The notes under the pieces: model-generated
Seen by the model: the letters and a program-made list of their open reading frames with translations, nothing else
What the model was told of the DNA's origin: nothing
Databases searched by the model: none
Position numbers and translations under genes: made by a program
Source of the DNA: Nematostella vectensis
Taxonomy: Eukaryota; Cnidaria; Anthozoa; Actiniaria; Edwardsiidae
Direction: 5' to 3'
NCBI RefSeq assembly: GCF_932526225.1
Contig: NC_064046.1
Span: 12,569,208-12,633,207, forward strand
Length of the DNA stretch: 64,000 nucleotides
Part shown: in pieces, positions 10,557 to 22,277 of the stretch
Position numbering within the stretch: position 1 is the stretch's first letter
How the letters are laid out: each line of letters opens with the position of its first letter

Positions 10557-13412
10557 ATGGGGAAAACGTTATCAAAACTCAAGAAGAAACAAATTCAAAA
10601 TTGGAATTCAGGTTAGTATGTTTACGAACCACAAGATTTGTATTTTTTCTGATTCGAAACGTCTGTTTGATATATACAAGTCTTAACCGTGTGCGGCGAA
10701 GAAATGTAGAATAATATGTATATAATAATGGTAGTATTCCTTACTTGACGATCAAGTGGTAGCATTCCTTACGTGACCCTAAATGTCATATTCTCTTTAT
10801 GTGAGATTTAATTTGACTTACGCTTGTCGCTTGCCGAATACGAATTGGATGTGGGGCAGAGTAACCGAGCTTTCAGGGATATTGAGTGGGGTGGAGTCAC
10901 TGGATATTGAGTGGGGTGGATATTGAGTGGGGTGGAGTCACTGGATACCAAACTGATCTATCAGTGATTCCAGTAAATTTTTACTGATATATGAGTAACC
11001 GATTAAGGTTGGCCATAACTAGAAGATTTTTAGAATAAGGTCATGGAATGTAAAGAAGCTGGTAGGAAAGGTAGGAGGGGGTATCCCTAGTGGTCCCTCT
11101 AGAATACAATATGAACCCTAGTGTTTACTAACAAATATCATTTGACTTGCTGTCGCTTTTCAGTTCCACAAAATGCATGGATTTTGCAGTTTTCATTGCA
11201 GTCAACACCACCATTACAGGAGCATCAGTTCAGTCGCCATGCCAACAGATGTCCAATTTTCACATGGCCATGTCCAGAATGGATAGAAGAAAACCTGTTC
11301 CACAAACTTGGCCTCATTGTCGTGCAGGCATTTCTTGAGAACAACCTGGAGATGCTTATGCGTATCATATCACAGCCAAACTGGGCAATCGAGCCACTAG
11401 ATGACTTTGAAGCAATTCTTAGATCTAGTGAACAGCCTAATGATATGATGAAGCAATTAGAAGAGAATCTATTGGATATAAAATATCAAAATAATGTAAG
11501 ATTCTTTTTGGAGATGGATAAGTTAAGGCAACTTGAATTACTGATAACAGACAGCTGTGATCCACAATCTCGCTTAAGGGATGCTATGAAGTGCATGACA
11601 GAAGGGGTTGAGACAAGATTGCCTCTTATGGTCACAGAGTTATCCTCTCATGGAAGTAGTTTAAGCTCAGAGAGAGTCCCAACCCCAAAATTTGATAATG
11701 TTTTGCCTCTCAACCCAACTGCACCAGAGGAAAGTTCTAAAAGTGGCATTCAAGGTAGTACACTGGGTAATCATGACGTGGGGCAATCTCATGGAAGGAA
11801 TGATGAACAAAATAATGGTGATCAAAATAGCCAAGGTTGTGATGAAGGCATATCAAGGACTCCATATAAAAATGAGAATTCCAGTAGACCAAGTTGCGGT
11901 GTTTATGATATGCACACTCTAAGGCATTTTGATCCTGAGAATGGGCTTATGGGGATCTGTAGCCCGAAACAATCATGTGGCATTTACCCTAGTGACAGTT
12001 GTACAGAAGAACATGGGAATTCAACATTCATGCCAGTCGTCAACTCAACTATCACATGTACAATACCATATGTAACTCCACCACGCTACTCAACCATCAT
12101 GTCTACCTCTCCACTGTCACATATCTCTGAAGTCTCTTCACTGAACCACAATCGAGAAAGATGGAAATCAGCCTTGGAGTGCCCAAACACTTTATCTCAG
12201 TCACACTCCCCAGTTACAAATAAAGCACCCATTGATTATCACCCATTGAACACAAACTTGTCACCTTTGGAGGATTATCCTTATCCTGTTGGTACTATTT
12301 CAGGCTTGAAACTCAAGGGTAATGACTCATCATCTGCTATGGTACCCTCATACGTACAGCAGCCTGTAGATTCTTATAAACGCCCCCCTAAAGTCTTCCA
12401 TCAAACCCCAGCTTATTACTCAAGTTCGCAGAATGACAGAAGCAGGGAGGATGTGATACAATGGGCACAAGAATCTCAAGGGAAGGAATCCAGCAGTATA
12501 ATGCAAACAGCACCTCAGTCGCACGACAGTGCAGACAAATTCTCTTTACAGGCACAAGTTTCTGAGACAGGGAATCAGAACTCTAAGAGAGATTCTAAGG
12601 ATTCTAGTCATTCACCATATTCAAGGAAAAGACAACATGTAAATTGCCCATCTCTATGCAATGAAAGCAGACAAGCTAACAACCAGTGGAAAGATGGTGC
12701 CAATCACAAAGATCCTACTGATAATCATGATAAGGAAGATCTGAAAATTGCTGACACTGATACAAATGCTAATAATTCTGATGAGTATACCAATGGTCAC
12801 GAAGATAGTGATCTTTGTAAAGATGTACTCAGCAGTGATACTGTTTTCAACAAGGATGACAATAATATTTCTGTCATTAGCTGCAGCAAAAGTGATGCTG
12901 TTTTGGCTTCCACTTCCACTTCCACTACTGATACTACTTCTAGTAGCCCATTTAAATATTTCCCAATTCATGGATTTACCAAGGCTGCAATGTCGCCAAT
13001 ACCTGCTACTAAAAAAGTAACTGAAACAAAGCCTATTTACAATGTTCTACCATTCCATGGCCTAACAAGAGGGCAGTATCATACTCCACCAGAATCCAGG
13101 GGAAGCACAGACTTGTCTTCGAAGACTTCAAAGCGACAAGCAAGTGAGGTTATTGAAGGTGACTTAGGTATTTATCCAAAGAGAGTGAAGCTTGAAGAAT
13201 GTCTAGATGGAGCTAGAGAATCAGATGGCGGGCTTAAGGGTGTGAACACAAGTGATGAGGAAGGTTTCTTATCGAAAACGGTCTTGACCAACTGTAGAGT
13301 TACTGATGGGGAAGATCAGATTCAGAGCCATCATGATTCTGATAATGAATCAACAGATGGGGACAAAGAAGAGGAATGGCATGATGCTTTGGAGCCCTCT
13401 AAAAATCACTGA
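10557..13412 (+). CDS. Unrecognised 767-aa disordered protein with N-myristoylation-type start and NLS
   Basis: Two exons: 10557-10611, then 11164-13412 (donor G|GTTAGT, acceptor CTTTTCAG|TT), 2304 nt with stop. The split codon joins in phase. The N-terminus MGKTLSKLKKK has Gly2, Ser6 and a following Lys, the N-myristoyltransferase consensus, plus a basic patch. Residues about 45-160 look folded and helical (WIEENLFHKLGLIVVQAFLE, and a Leu-rich stretch to about 160). The rest is Ser/Thr/Asn-rich and disordered. A Myc-like basic signal PKRVKLEE lies in the last tenth, followed by an acidic tail with EEEWHDALEP. Two related motifs, FPIHGFTK and LPFHGLTR, lie about 28 residues apart. I do not recognise the family. 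The start is chosen because exon 1 sits immediately next to the shared promoter and its phase fits. Confidence 0.75.
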
Positions 13413-13475
13413 ATATATCATTATTGGAAGTGACAAATGGGTCAATGCAAAACCTAAAAACTTCTCCCCCTCAAC

Positions 13476-13617
13476 CAGGGGCGGATCTAAGGGTTTTTCT
13501 GATGTTTGAATTAAAAATAACACGAAACATAAAGAAATCCATGAAAGAATAATGAATCCGGCCACTCCCTTCTTGAAACCCTTGCCCCCTTTTGGGGGAC
13601 TCCTGGATGCGCCCCTG
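13476..13617. mobile_element. hAT-like MITE (CAGGGGCGGATC type)
   Basis: The stretch begins CAGGGGCGGATCTAAGG and ends CCTGGATGCGCCCCTG, imperfect inverted termini of the CAGNGGCG style common in hAT-type nonautonomous elements. There is no coding capacity. Confidence 0.55.
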
Positions 13618-13627
13618 TCTCCTCCAC

Positions 13628-14031
13628 CAGGGGCGTACGCAGCCTATAGGCCTGCAGTCACTGGACTGCAAAAGAATTTGGCGATCTTATTTGCGTTAAG
13701 AGGGGAAAAATCAAATGTTTACTCATTCATTTTTATGTACGTAGTTTTATATATATGCGAGGTTAAAAACTTTCTTAATCATGTTAGTCTACAGATGATT
13801 TGAAAACATTGTTATGTCGTTCAGTGCCACGCGACGAATGAAGTCCTACTTCAGATCGAGGATGACAGAGGATCATGTAATATTCTGAAAAGTCTGACGC
13901 ATTGACGCCAATTTCAAACCCAAAAGCGGGAGTTATGAATTCTTCACGGGGATGCGGGATAAGGGGCCACGCCTTTATTCAGCTTCTGAATGCTTTGACT
14001 GCAACTTGTTAAAATCCTGCGTACGCCCCAG
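13628..14031. mobile_element. MITE with CAGGGGCGTACGC termini
   Basis: The left end CAGGGGCGTACGC pairs with the right end GCGTACGCCCCAG with one mismatch. About 400 bp, no coding capacity. It lies directly after the element at 13476-13617. Confidence 0.6.
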
Positions 14032-15805
14032 TCCACACTAAAGGCTTTACAAAGGGGAGCAGTGGGAGTATATCATTGAGTTACAGTGAATAAATGGCAC
14101 TTCCAACATGTTGGGTATTTTTTAATTTTAAAATACCCAACATGTGGGAAGGGCCATACATTTACTGTATTAATTTAGACATTGAGGAAAAAATGTTAGT
14201 TTTATCGTTTCATTTATTGTATTTTACATGTAAGATGTTAACTTTAGATTTTTAAAATAGAAATATAATTTTCTTAGAAAAATGGCATTATTCTATAAAA
14301 CAAAATTATAACATACCCCTGATTATTTGCATAGCTACACTTACAAACATTCAAGCATGTCTGCTTACAGATGAAAAATATGAAAAAAATATATATACCC
14401 TGTGAATTCCACCCTTTTCAAACCATCCCTGCCCACTGATATTCAAGCCCCATTGAAAGACAAAATACCCTGTATAAAAGTTTTCTTAGTGGAGATAGGA
14501 GTGATGGTATCTGGTCATTAGGCAATCGTCAACTAGGCAAGCTACTACTGTAAGTCATAAGGTAAGTCGTTACTGTAAGTAAAGAGAAAGCACATCAGAA
14601 AAAAACATAACATATCTATCTCTCTAAACAAATATACAGCAGTATAAACCTTTTTTATTTTGTCGTTCGGTAAGCGTCTTTTAGCCTAGTGGATGGTTCC
14701 CTAATGACCTCACACTGTCAGCACAAAGTAAACTGCTGACACTTGGTATTTCTTAACAGAAACACAATAGGGCACATGAAATTTACAGAGTTAACTTACT
14801 TACCAAAACTTATGGTCAGTAAACAGGTAAAAAATTGAATTCTGCTCTTTACAGAATTGCAAAGGCCAACTTATTTCCAATACCTACAAATGTATAATAT
14901 AACTCCTTTTACAAATATACAAATATAATTTGTGTAAAATTCTGAACATTACAAATGCTCCATAGAGAAGAAAAGGACCACATTGTTAGAAATTGTGGCC
15001 CTTGGGGGCCTATACTGCGATGTCTAAGATACCAGATGATATCACAAAGCAGGGGAATACCCATTAGGTGGATCAAAGGTTACTGGCCACCCCCTCCTAG
15101 CACACAAAAATAAGCTAACAAGTCTACTGTCAAAAACGAAAAGGCATGCAAATCCTCTACCCCCACCCTCTGACGAATATGACTTGTATAACTCTTGTAC
15201 AACCAAAAAGATAGTTAAGTCTAGATAGGCAAAATCTAGCGTGCCTGCAAGCATTTACCTAGTGTTTTTCCTTACGTTTTTCCCTATTTGTGAGTTGTGG
15301 CCACCAAGATTTTGACAGCGCCAGCTTTGGCATTAAGGACAAAAGGTGATGTAGGGGGGTAAGAACTCAAGATGGCAAGAACTAAAGTTCCCTTCCCTTG
15401 CACAACCTTCCCCCTTGTACTCACCTCAGCTTTTGCACAGACAGAACAAAACAAGATGGTGTCCATGGTACTTGGCAAACAACAACAAAGCGTTGAGTAA
15501 ACGCTTGCGAGCAGGCTTGGCATAATCATACTCTGATTTGTAAGAGGTTTGTGTATATATGTATGTATATATACATGTGCATATATCCCTTTCTTTGATA
15601 CAATGCTTCCTTTATATCTTCAACCCCCCCCCACCACCACCACCACCAAATAGTCTCATCATTCCCTGCCCCCCCTGGAGAGTCATCTAACAACATTATT
15701 CTATGCAGCTTTGATACCCCGCCCCTCCCACCCCCCTACCAATTCGCAGCTTAACATTTCCTTTTCCATACATTTATCTTATTACCTTTACACCCCTCTT
15801 TAGTA
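14032..15805. other. Intergenic, tail-to-tail between two genes; no feature recognised
   Basis: AT-rich sequence between the 3' ends of the plus-strand 767-residue gene and the minus-strand MHAP1 gene. An imperfect inverted repeat (TTGGGTATTTT / AAAATACCCAA) lies at 14112-14138. A C-rich stretch at 15620-15745 holds (CAC)n and C-runs. No coding exon is supported. Confidence 0.5.
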
Positions 15806-18294
15806 TCAGACAAAGTTCATAGAAGTCTGATTCATTAGTTTTTGATTAATGTCTGACAGGACTATGGAGTAGGTTATGGCTTTTTCTTTAGATATGTGTG
15901 GTTCAACATCAATCGGGTACACATAATCCTGGTCGGAGCTCCACCCGTCGTGGCTAGAGCCAGTGAATCGCAATGGATCTTTGGGTTTGTTCTTTGATCC
16001 CTTAGGACGACCTCGTTTAGGTTTGTTTGGATCACTTGGTTCCTAAAAGCCCCCAAAATAAGTGTCAGTCACCTAACAATAACAGACGACTAATCTTTTA
16101 AATATAAGAACCTATTCTTCCCAACCAGGCTGATTGGGATCTTTTAAAAAGGTGCTTAAAATCCCAAATTTCAGCCTAGGTTCTTTTTAATCTCTAGGTT
16201 CTTAAATGCAGGTGTTTAGTGTAATGGGGATAAAAAATATGGAGTACAGCACTTGACATTAAAATGAATTTTACATACCATTAATGATTCAAATAAGGTC
16301 TGGGGGTACATATTTAATTTTTCCAGTCTTTAGAGGGGGGGACTTATTTGGCATTTATTTTGGAAGAAAATACCTGTATTGACTGAGAATAAAACTTTAT
16401 TTGTGATAAACAACAGTTAAAATGTTGTTAGACTTAAAGCCGCATCATCACCAGTTTACCTCAAGTCGATTACGTAACAATCTCCAATGATTTGTAATGG
16501 CAAACGCGAAAAAGTATTCACGTTTCTTTGAGGATTTGACTGAAACATGTTATTCAGAGCGGATGACCTGTTAAATATAGCAGATTCTATAAAGACTTTA
16601 TTTAAAGAGGAAGCACTTAATAGCCAATTGGCTAATAACCTTGTGGCTCTATCAGATTCGCTTTTGTCTCTTGTCGGTTGAGGTTTCCATTGGCTCTCTG
16701 GAAGTAAACTGGTGACAATGTGGCTTTAATACAGCACATTCATGGAGAGAAGTGCATTGTTAACAAATCAATGACAATATTGTTGTCATGTGATAATGTC
16801 AATGCAAACTTAATAAAGTGAAGTTCACCTTTCAAGTGGTGCTTTTGTTGGGATACCTTTAGGGGGAGGGGAGGAGTTCGCATATTCCAAAGTTCGAAGT
16901 TGAACAAGTACACTTATTGGGGAGGGGGAGCTTTTTTGAATCATTATAGTATACATATTAATGGTAAATATCATATACAGTCCCTTGCCTCAGGGTTTAA
17001 GAAGTCACTGTTACCTGAGGTGTTGTGCTCTCTGGCTGCTCTCCAGGTGGTGGCTTGGGTTTGTTCTTAGATCCTTTTGGACGTCCTCGCTTACGTTTTC
17101 CATTTACTTGTAAAAACTGGTCAGGTACCTAGAACATAAAATACTGAGGATGAAGTACAGCCTGAAGATGACCACCTGAGATTTGAGGCTCTTTTATATC
17201 TTATATCAAACTTTTATATTATGGCTAAATATCTTTCAGTAAAAAACAGGGACTTTTACAAACACTATCTGGTCAGGCACCTAGAACATAAAATACTGAG
17301 GATGAAGTACAGCCTGAAGATGACCACCTGAGATTTGAGGCTCTCTTATATCAAACTTTTATATTATGGCTAAATATCTTTCAGTAAAAACAGGGACTTT
17401 TACAAATAGTATCTGGTCAGGCACCTAGAACATAAAATACTGACGAAGTACAGCCTGAAGATAACCAGCTGAGATTTGAGGCTCTCTTATATCAAACTTT
17501 TATATTAAGGCTAATTATCTTTCAGTAAAAAACAGGGACTTTTACTAACAGTAGCTTGATCAATTGAGAAATAAAGCAGAGTCACTACCTTCACTGCCCT
17601 TTACCTTCAATTATCCAAGGCTCAGAAAACGTTATATCTATATTTCCAGAGACACACAGCTGTTACTCAAACATATCATTTTCTGTTAATTGTCCTCCCA
17701 TAAGCAGACAACGTTTTGGTCCTAACCAAATTATATGTGTGTGCACTCTATTTTTCCATCCTTACCCTTATATCACACAGTGATGACACAGGGGTACCAA
17801 CAGTTATCTGAGTTCCATCTCTAGATGTGCCGGGTAGAACTGGTATCTTTATTTTCACTAAAGAGTCCTGCTCAATAGTGGACGATGATAGACCATACTC
17901 AAAGTCCTGTATCTCTCTCTTGGGAACCTCTGGTCTGAGCCTTTTCTCTCGATTAAAACCCTCTGAAGAAGATAGCAGGAACAAAGGGACAGTGTCAAAT
18001 TTTTTATTGTACACTTTTCAGATGGGTACCCCATTTTCAGTTCACAAAAAAAGCATATTTAACTTTTCATTGAACAAAAACTGATACTTAACAGTAACTC
18101 TCAAACCTAATCTTCCTATACCTAAGTATAATCAAGCCCCTATAACAAGGACTTGGGTAATACCAACTCCCTGCTAAATCATAAGATGATTTTCATTAAG
18201 AGTAATTTCAGTAACATAGCTAGAAGGAGAAAGAGAAGCAACACTTAACCGTGGGGGGTGGGGTGGGGGCACTGAGGGCATATACCCCCCCCCC

Positions 18295-18334
<40 letters not shown>

Positions 18335-20111
18335 TATATATTTTTTATAAGGAAATGACAATATTTTCTTTATGTTTCTGTATCATGCCTCCTAATATAT
18401 CTAGGCCTGCTATGGCACTGCACTTCCCACAAATCCCAGCTACACAAATACAAAGAAAGATTTCGGCTGGCTTCTTTCCCAACCCAGACACATTTTATAA
18501 CAATACAGCCATGATTTTTAAGTCATTTCCACTCCGCTTGTCCCATCTTGTCCCCCTTAAAGACTTGAATTATTACAGGGTTCTACTGCTAGACACTAAA
18601 TCTGATTTACAAGAAAAAAAAGACTTAAAATAAATAAATACCAAAGAAGCCCCTTCAATTGTACCAAAAACAAAATTAAGTGTTATCAGACTTAGAAATA
18701 ATTGTACTTTATTTTGTATTTCTTTTCAGGGAAATATAATGTGCAAAAAAGTCCTTGAATTAAAGGAATAGCACTAGCTCCATAAGTACCCCAATTAATA
18801 TGAATATGATATCCTTTACATTGGCTCACCAAGTTCTGTCTTTTCAGGTAGTTGCTGCTTGCGACTAATAAAAACATGCCCACAATGACAAGACTTGCAA
18901 GCAACAGGGAGCTGAAATTCATAAGGTTAAAATATAATAAATGCAATGAATATCAATGAAAATCAATGAAAAAATATCAGGTCGATGATAAAAGAGATTT
19001 TGTCACGAGGTAATTATGTGCTGGAATAAAAAAAAAAAATTGATGCTAATTCACAATATTTTGTTGTCAAATATGTACAAACCAAGCCAAAACAAATACT
19101 GGTTCCTTGAAAATACCCATCACACATAATCTTGACCTGTCAGTATGTCAGTTTATTTATTTATTTTTTTTTTTGGGGGGGGGGGGGGTTGACAATTTTT
19201 TATTTTGTGAAAGCTTTGCAAGCTTTTTAGCCTTAAATGCTCACAAAACATTTTGGAGCTTTGCCCATTTATTCAGAATATTGTGAATAACATCATTAAC
19301 ACATTAAATTAAGAGATTGAGACCTTCAGAGTAAAGATTCATGCAAAATCATCATTGTCAAACATTTTATTAAAAAAAAATATTTTCGGCATTGTCAAAT
19401 GGTATTCTTTTTAAATATTTTACATATAACCTTTATCTCTTTAAAACATTTTTTTCATTATCATAAAAATTAAAATCAAGATTGCAAGGGATATGACTAT
19501 GTAAATTGGCCTCAGTTTGATAGATATTCCCATTTTTTAAAATAATATTCAAGAATTCAAGTATATTTCAACCACTTATTAGCCTCACGTTATATGTACT
19601 TCAGCATAACAAAATACATTACAAATATATCATTTGCACGAAAAATTAAGCTTAAGTTTGTTTAGCAGTTAAAGCTTAAAAATGCTTGCAATTCTATTCG
19701 GAGCTGAATAAAAATAATACACAAAAATACAATATAATTAGATATAATACATGAGTTTAACTGTATATTCTTAAGTTACGTTAGATGGAATCAAATAATT
19801 TATCATCACTTGATGGCAAAAACAAGATTTTTATAAGACGTTAGTTGATATTGATTAAATAAAAATCTGGTAAGAAAATAAGATATCGATAACATGATTA
19901 TCTAACTAAAGATGCATTAAATTTGAGGAATAAAAGAAGATATTAATATTAGATTTGTTAAAAGAAAATTGAATAATTTACCAATCTCAAGCAAACAAAT
20001 ATTAAGCATAATTCAACAAAACAGTTTGCATTTTTTGCTTCCCGTGTTGTGAATATTTATTGTTCATTTTCTCACCGTTTGATCACAGCCTGGGCATTTC
20101 TTTACCACCAT
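15806..20111 (-). CDS. MHAP1: C16orf87/MHAP1-type (UPF0547) zinc-ribbon protein with two AT-hooks
   Basis: Five exons on the minus strand: 20111-20076, 18911-18830, 17962-17766, 17128-17015 and 16042-15806. They sum to 666 nt (221 residues), all with GT-AG borders and matching phase. The N-terminus carries Cys6-x2-Cys9, then CKSCHCGHVFISRK (Cys17, Cys20, Cys22), the zinc-ribbon start typical of UPF0547. The C-terminus EKAITYSIVLSDINQKLMNQ matches the family's conserved tail. Exons 4 and 5 each encode RGRPKGSKNKPK, an AT-hook with a basic extension. The human protein is shorter (about 154 residues) and, from memory, associates with MIER/HDAC1/2 complexes, so a nuclear chromatin role is inferred. 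Exon 3 (about 65 residues) is a poorly conserved linker. The Met at 20111 is chosen because the family starts only a few residues before the first Cys pair. Confidence 0.9.
16434..16729. mobile_element. TTAA-flanked MITE, full-length copy
   Basis: Termini AAAGCCGCATCATCACCAG and CTGGTGACAATGTGGCTTT are inverted repeats bordered by TTAA on both sides, a piggyBac-type target. The inner sequence matches the copies at 41634 and 57945 (CGATTACGTAACAATCTCC, GAGCGGATGACCTGTT). It sits in MHAP1 intron 4. No ORF; nonautonomous. Confidence 0.8.
17115..17555. repeat. Three tandem copies of a ~142-bp unit spanning MHAP1 exon 4 acceptor
   Basis: Copies begin near 17115, 17265 and 17408 with CTGGTCAGG(T/C)ACCTAGAAC and run through GAGGATGAAGTACAGCCTG to CAGGGACTTTTAC. 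The first copy contains the real exon 4 acceptor and the first 13 or so coding bases. The other two repeat that acceptor context upstream in the intron. Confidence 0.9.
18241..18417. mobile_element. 'CAGGGCCGT' family element with (TA)n core
   Basis: A G-rich then C-run start, a (TA)n core at about 18296-18345, TTTCTGTATCATGCCTCC and an end in GGCCTGCTATGGCACTGC match the 34739 copy closely. It lies in MHAP1 intron 2. Confidence 0.6.
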
Positions 20112-20354
20112 CGCTGGTCTTAAATCCCAAGTAACGTAGGTAAGGCGATCGAAGGAATAAAATAAAGAAATCAAGCGGAAAAGTGCGGACACAAAAGCAC
20201 GTTGTAAACGGCGTAAACTAAGACCATGAGAATGTGCTGAGCGAGTGGAGAGAGACTGGGTCTGACAACATGATGCTAGTCCGGCATGCACCACACAAGA
20301 GATTTCCCGCCGTTTCTTCGCTAGTTTATCGTATTTTGAGGTATAAATGTTGCC

Positions 20355-20527
20355 ATCGCGTACATAGAGAATACTACATGGAAAGTGCGCGCGTACGGTT
20401 TTTATTCACGAGTTGTGCACTATCAAAAAACGAACGAGTGAGCGCAGCGAACGAGTGAGTTTTTTTTATGCAAAACAACGAGTGCATAAAAACTTTACAA
20501 AGCATAGCACTTTCCATGATGTATTTT
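20355..20527. mobile_element. Short palindromic MITE
   Basis: TACATGGAAAGTGC near 20376 and GCACTTTCCATGATGTA near 20520 form inverted ends around GAACGAGTGAGCGCAGCGA and ACGAGTGCATAAAAA. A diverged relative of the inner part recurs at about 20905-20950 (TTTTTATGCACTCGTTG). Confidence 0.5.
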
Positions 20528-21134
20528 GTTTATTATATACATACTGAGAAATTTATAATAAGCTTATAACATAGCATTTTATTAGACTTGGCTGTAGAGG
20601 CTCCGATACCCTGGGTACCAGAGGCTCCGAGCTTCGCGGCGAAAATGTTGTCAAATCGTTGTCGCTGCGAAGCTCGGAGCCTCTGGTACCCAGTGTAAGG
20701 TCCCGAGGTTTGTGTAGCCCAGTTCCAGGACCCTTCTTTTAGACCTAGAGCCGTCAAAGAAGGGTCCTGGAACTGGACTAAGGTTTGTGGTACTGTTCGA
20801 CGGTTCAGTTGAAGACAGACAGAATCTTACATTGATATGAATCTGTCTCGCTAATGTCACGCACGAGACTGTAGCTCATGTTACACAAAAAAATTAATAA
20901 TTATTACTAAATGGAAAATGCTTGTACGATTTTTATGCACTCGTTGATGCCTTGGGATTGAAGTCATTCAAGGGTAGTAAAAAAATATCGTTCGTCCAAT
21001 CAGAACCGCGATGAAACGATTTTTCTTCACGGTGAAAAAACATCGCTCGTGCCTCTGATTTGCTGAGACAAGTGAACGAACGAAAATTTACTGAATATGT
21101 TTTCAGTGAGTATTTCTCAGTATGTATATAATAA
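20528..21134. mobile_element. ~600-bp inverted-terminal-repeat element containing two hairpins
   Basis: TTTATTATATACATACTGAG at the left and CTCAGTATGTATATAATAAA at the right are exact inverted repeats. Inside are two long hairpins: arms near 20611-20642 and 20660-20692 around GAGGCTCCGAGCTTCGC, and arms near 20721-20741 and 20757-20775 around CCAGGACCCTTCTT. No ORF of note. Confidence 0.6.
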
Positions 21135-22014
21135 ATGCTGTATATAATAAATGGTGGAGTGTCAGCGGTAGCGGTGGCGTACTGACGTGTTTTTATAAGC
21201 TCTTTCTCTTTTAATTTACTTTCAAATTCATTCTTATATTATTATAGTTCGTAAGTTTCTGTTGATTTCTCCCGGCTGCTATCAAGCGGATTTTTCTACT
21301 TCTATCATCAAGTTTTCGCGAGACCGTTACTTGGCGTGAATTGTTGGACCTGCTTTCTTCTTTACGAGATCTTCACTTTCTTGGCTCTGGCCTGTGTCAT
21401 TTTTCCTTTGGGGTAGTGAATATCCGTCTGACCCTCTTTTCTGTTTCTCGGGCATTTCTCGAGATATCTGATTATCTAACTACTTCTGTTTGTCCTTTGT
21501 TCTCTTTTGAATTTCCCGCCAGATCGAGCCAGAGATTCATTGTTAACCTCTGTTCTAAAATACGTAAATCATTTTGGTTCTTTTTATCTAATTGAAAGGC
21601 TTGACCTCTTTCATTCCATATTTATTATATTAATATATAAATATTATTAATATATATATTAATTATTCCATAATTAATATAACACATAAATCAATACGAT
21701 ACAATTGAAGTAACATAAATCTATAAAAAAAAAAAAAAAACTAAGCAAGGGTACAGTTCTAATTATTGACATAAAGAATACAATTCCCAATTCCAGAATA
21801 ACAAGTACTACCCAAAAACAATGGGATATTGCAATTTTTCTTTTCTCCTATGTGTATTTTCATCAGTGCGCCTGTATGCTAACATGTGGCTCTTCGCCGC
21901 TTTTTTGGTATTTCTCTTCTCCTTTTGGTAAGCTGGATTTGTGGATATTGTAATTTTCAGCCGTGCTGAAAATTACTTTTTTTTTGGTATTTATCTTCTC
22001 CTTTTGCTAAAAAC
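21135..22014. other. Intergenic; local duplication next to the 4.95-kb transposon
   Basis: AT-rich sequence with no coding support. A segment at about 21898-21931 (TTGGTATTTCTCTTCTCC) is repeated at about 21976-22010 (TTGGTATTTATCTTCTCC), just left of the transposon end. Confidence 0.5.
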
Positions 22015-22277
22015 CACGGCAAAAAAGTCGAGTTTGCACCTAGCGCAGACATGTGGAATATCCGGGGCAAACGTGGAATATTCCATTTGTCTGCGCGCGT
22101 CTTCCCCGAGAGAATATTCCGTCTCTTACAAATGTCTTACACGGGTAGAAGGGAGCGTTAACGTACCATATCCGCACGTCTTCCTACCTATGATTATTAG
22201 GCGCTTACTAAAGTATTCGCCGTGTCTTCCGCTAGTATTCGCTAGCGTATGCGCGTGTCTTCCGCAGTACAGACAAG

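Noticed and set aside
13350..13803. Short frames over 13.35-13.8 kb on both strands
   Set aside because: They overlap the end of the 767-residue CDS and two MITEs and show no protein family.
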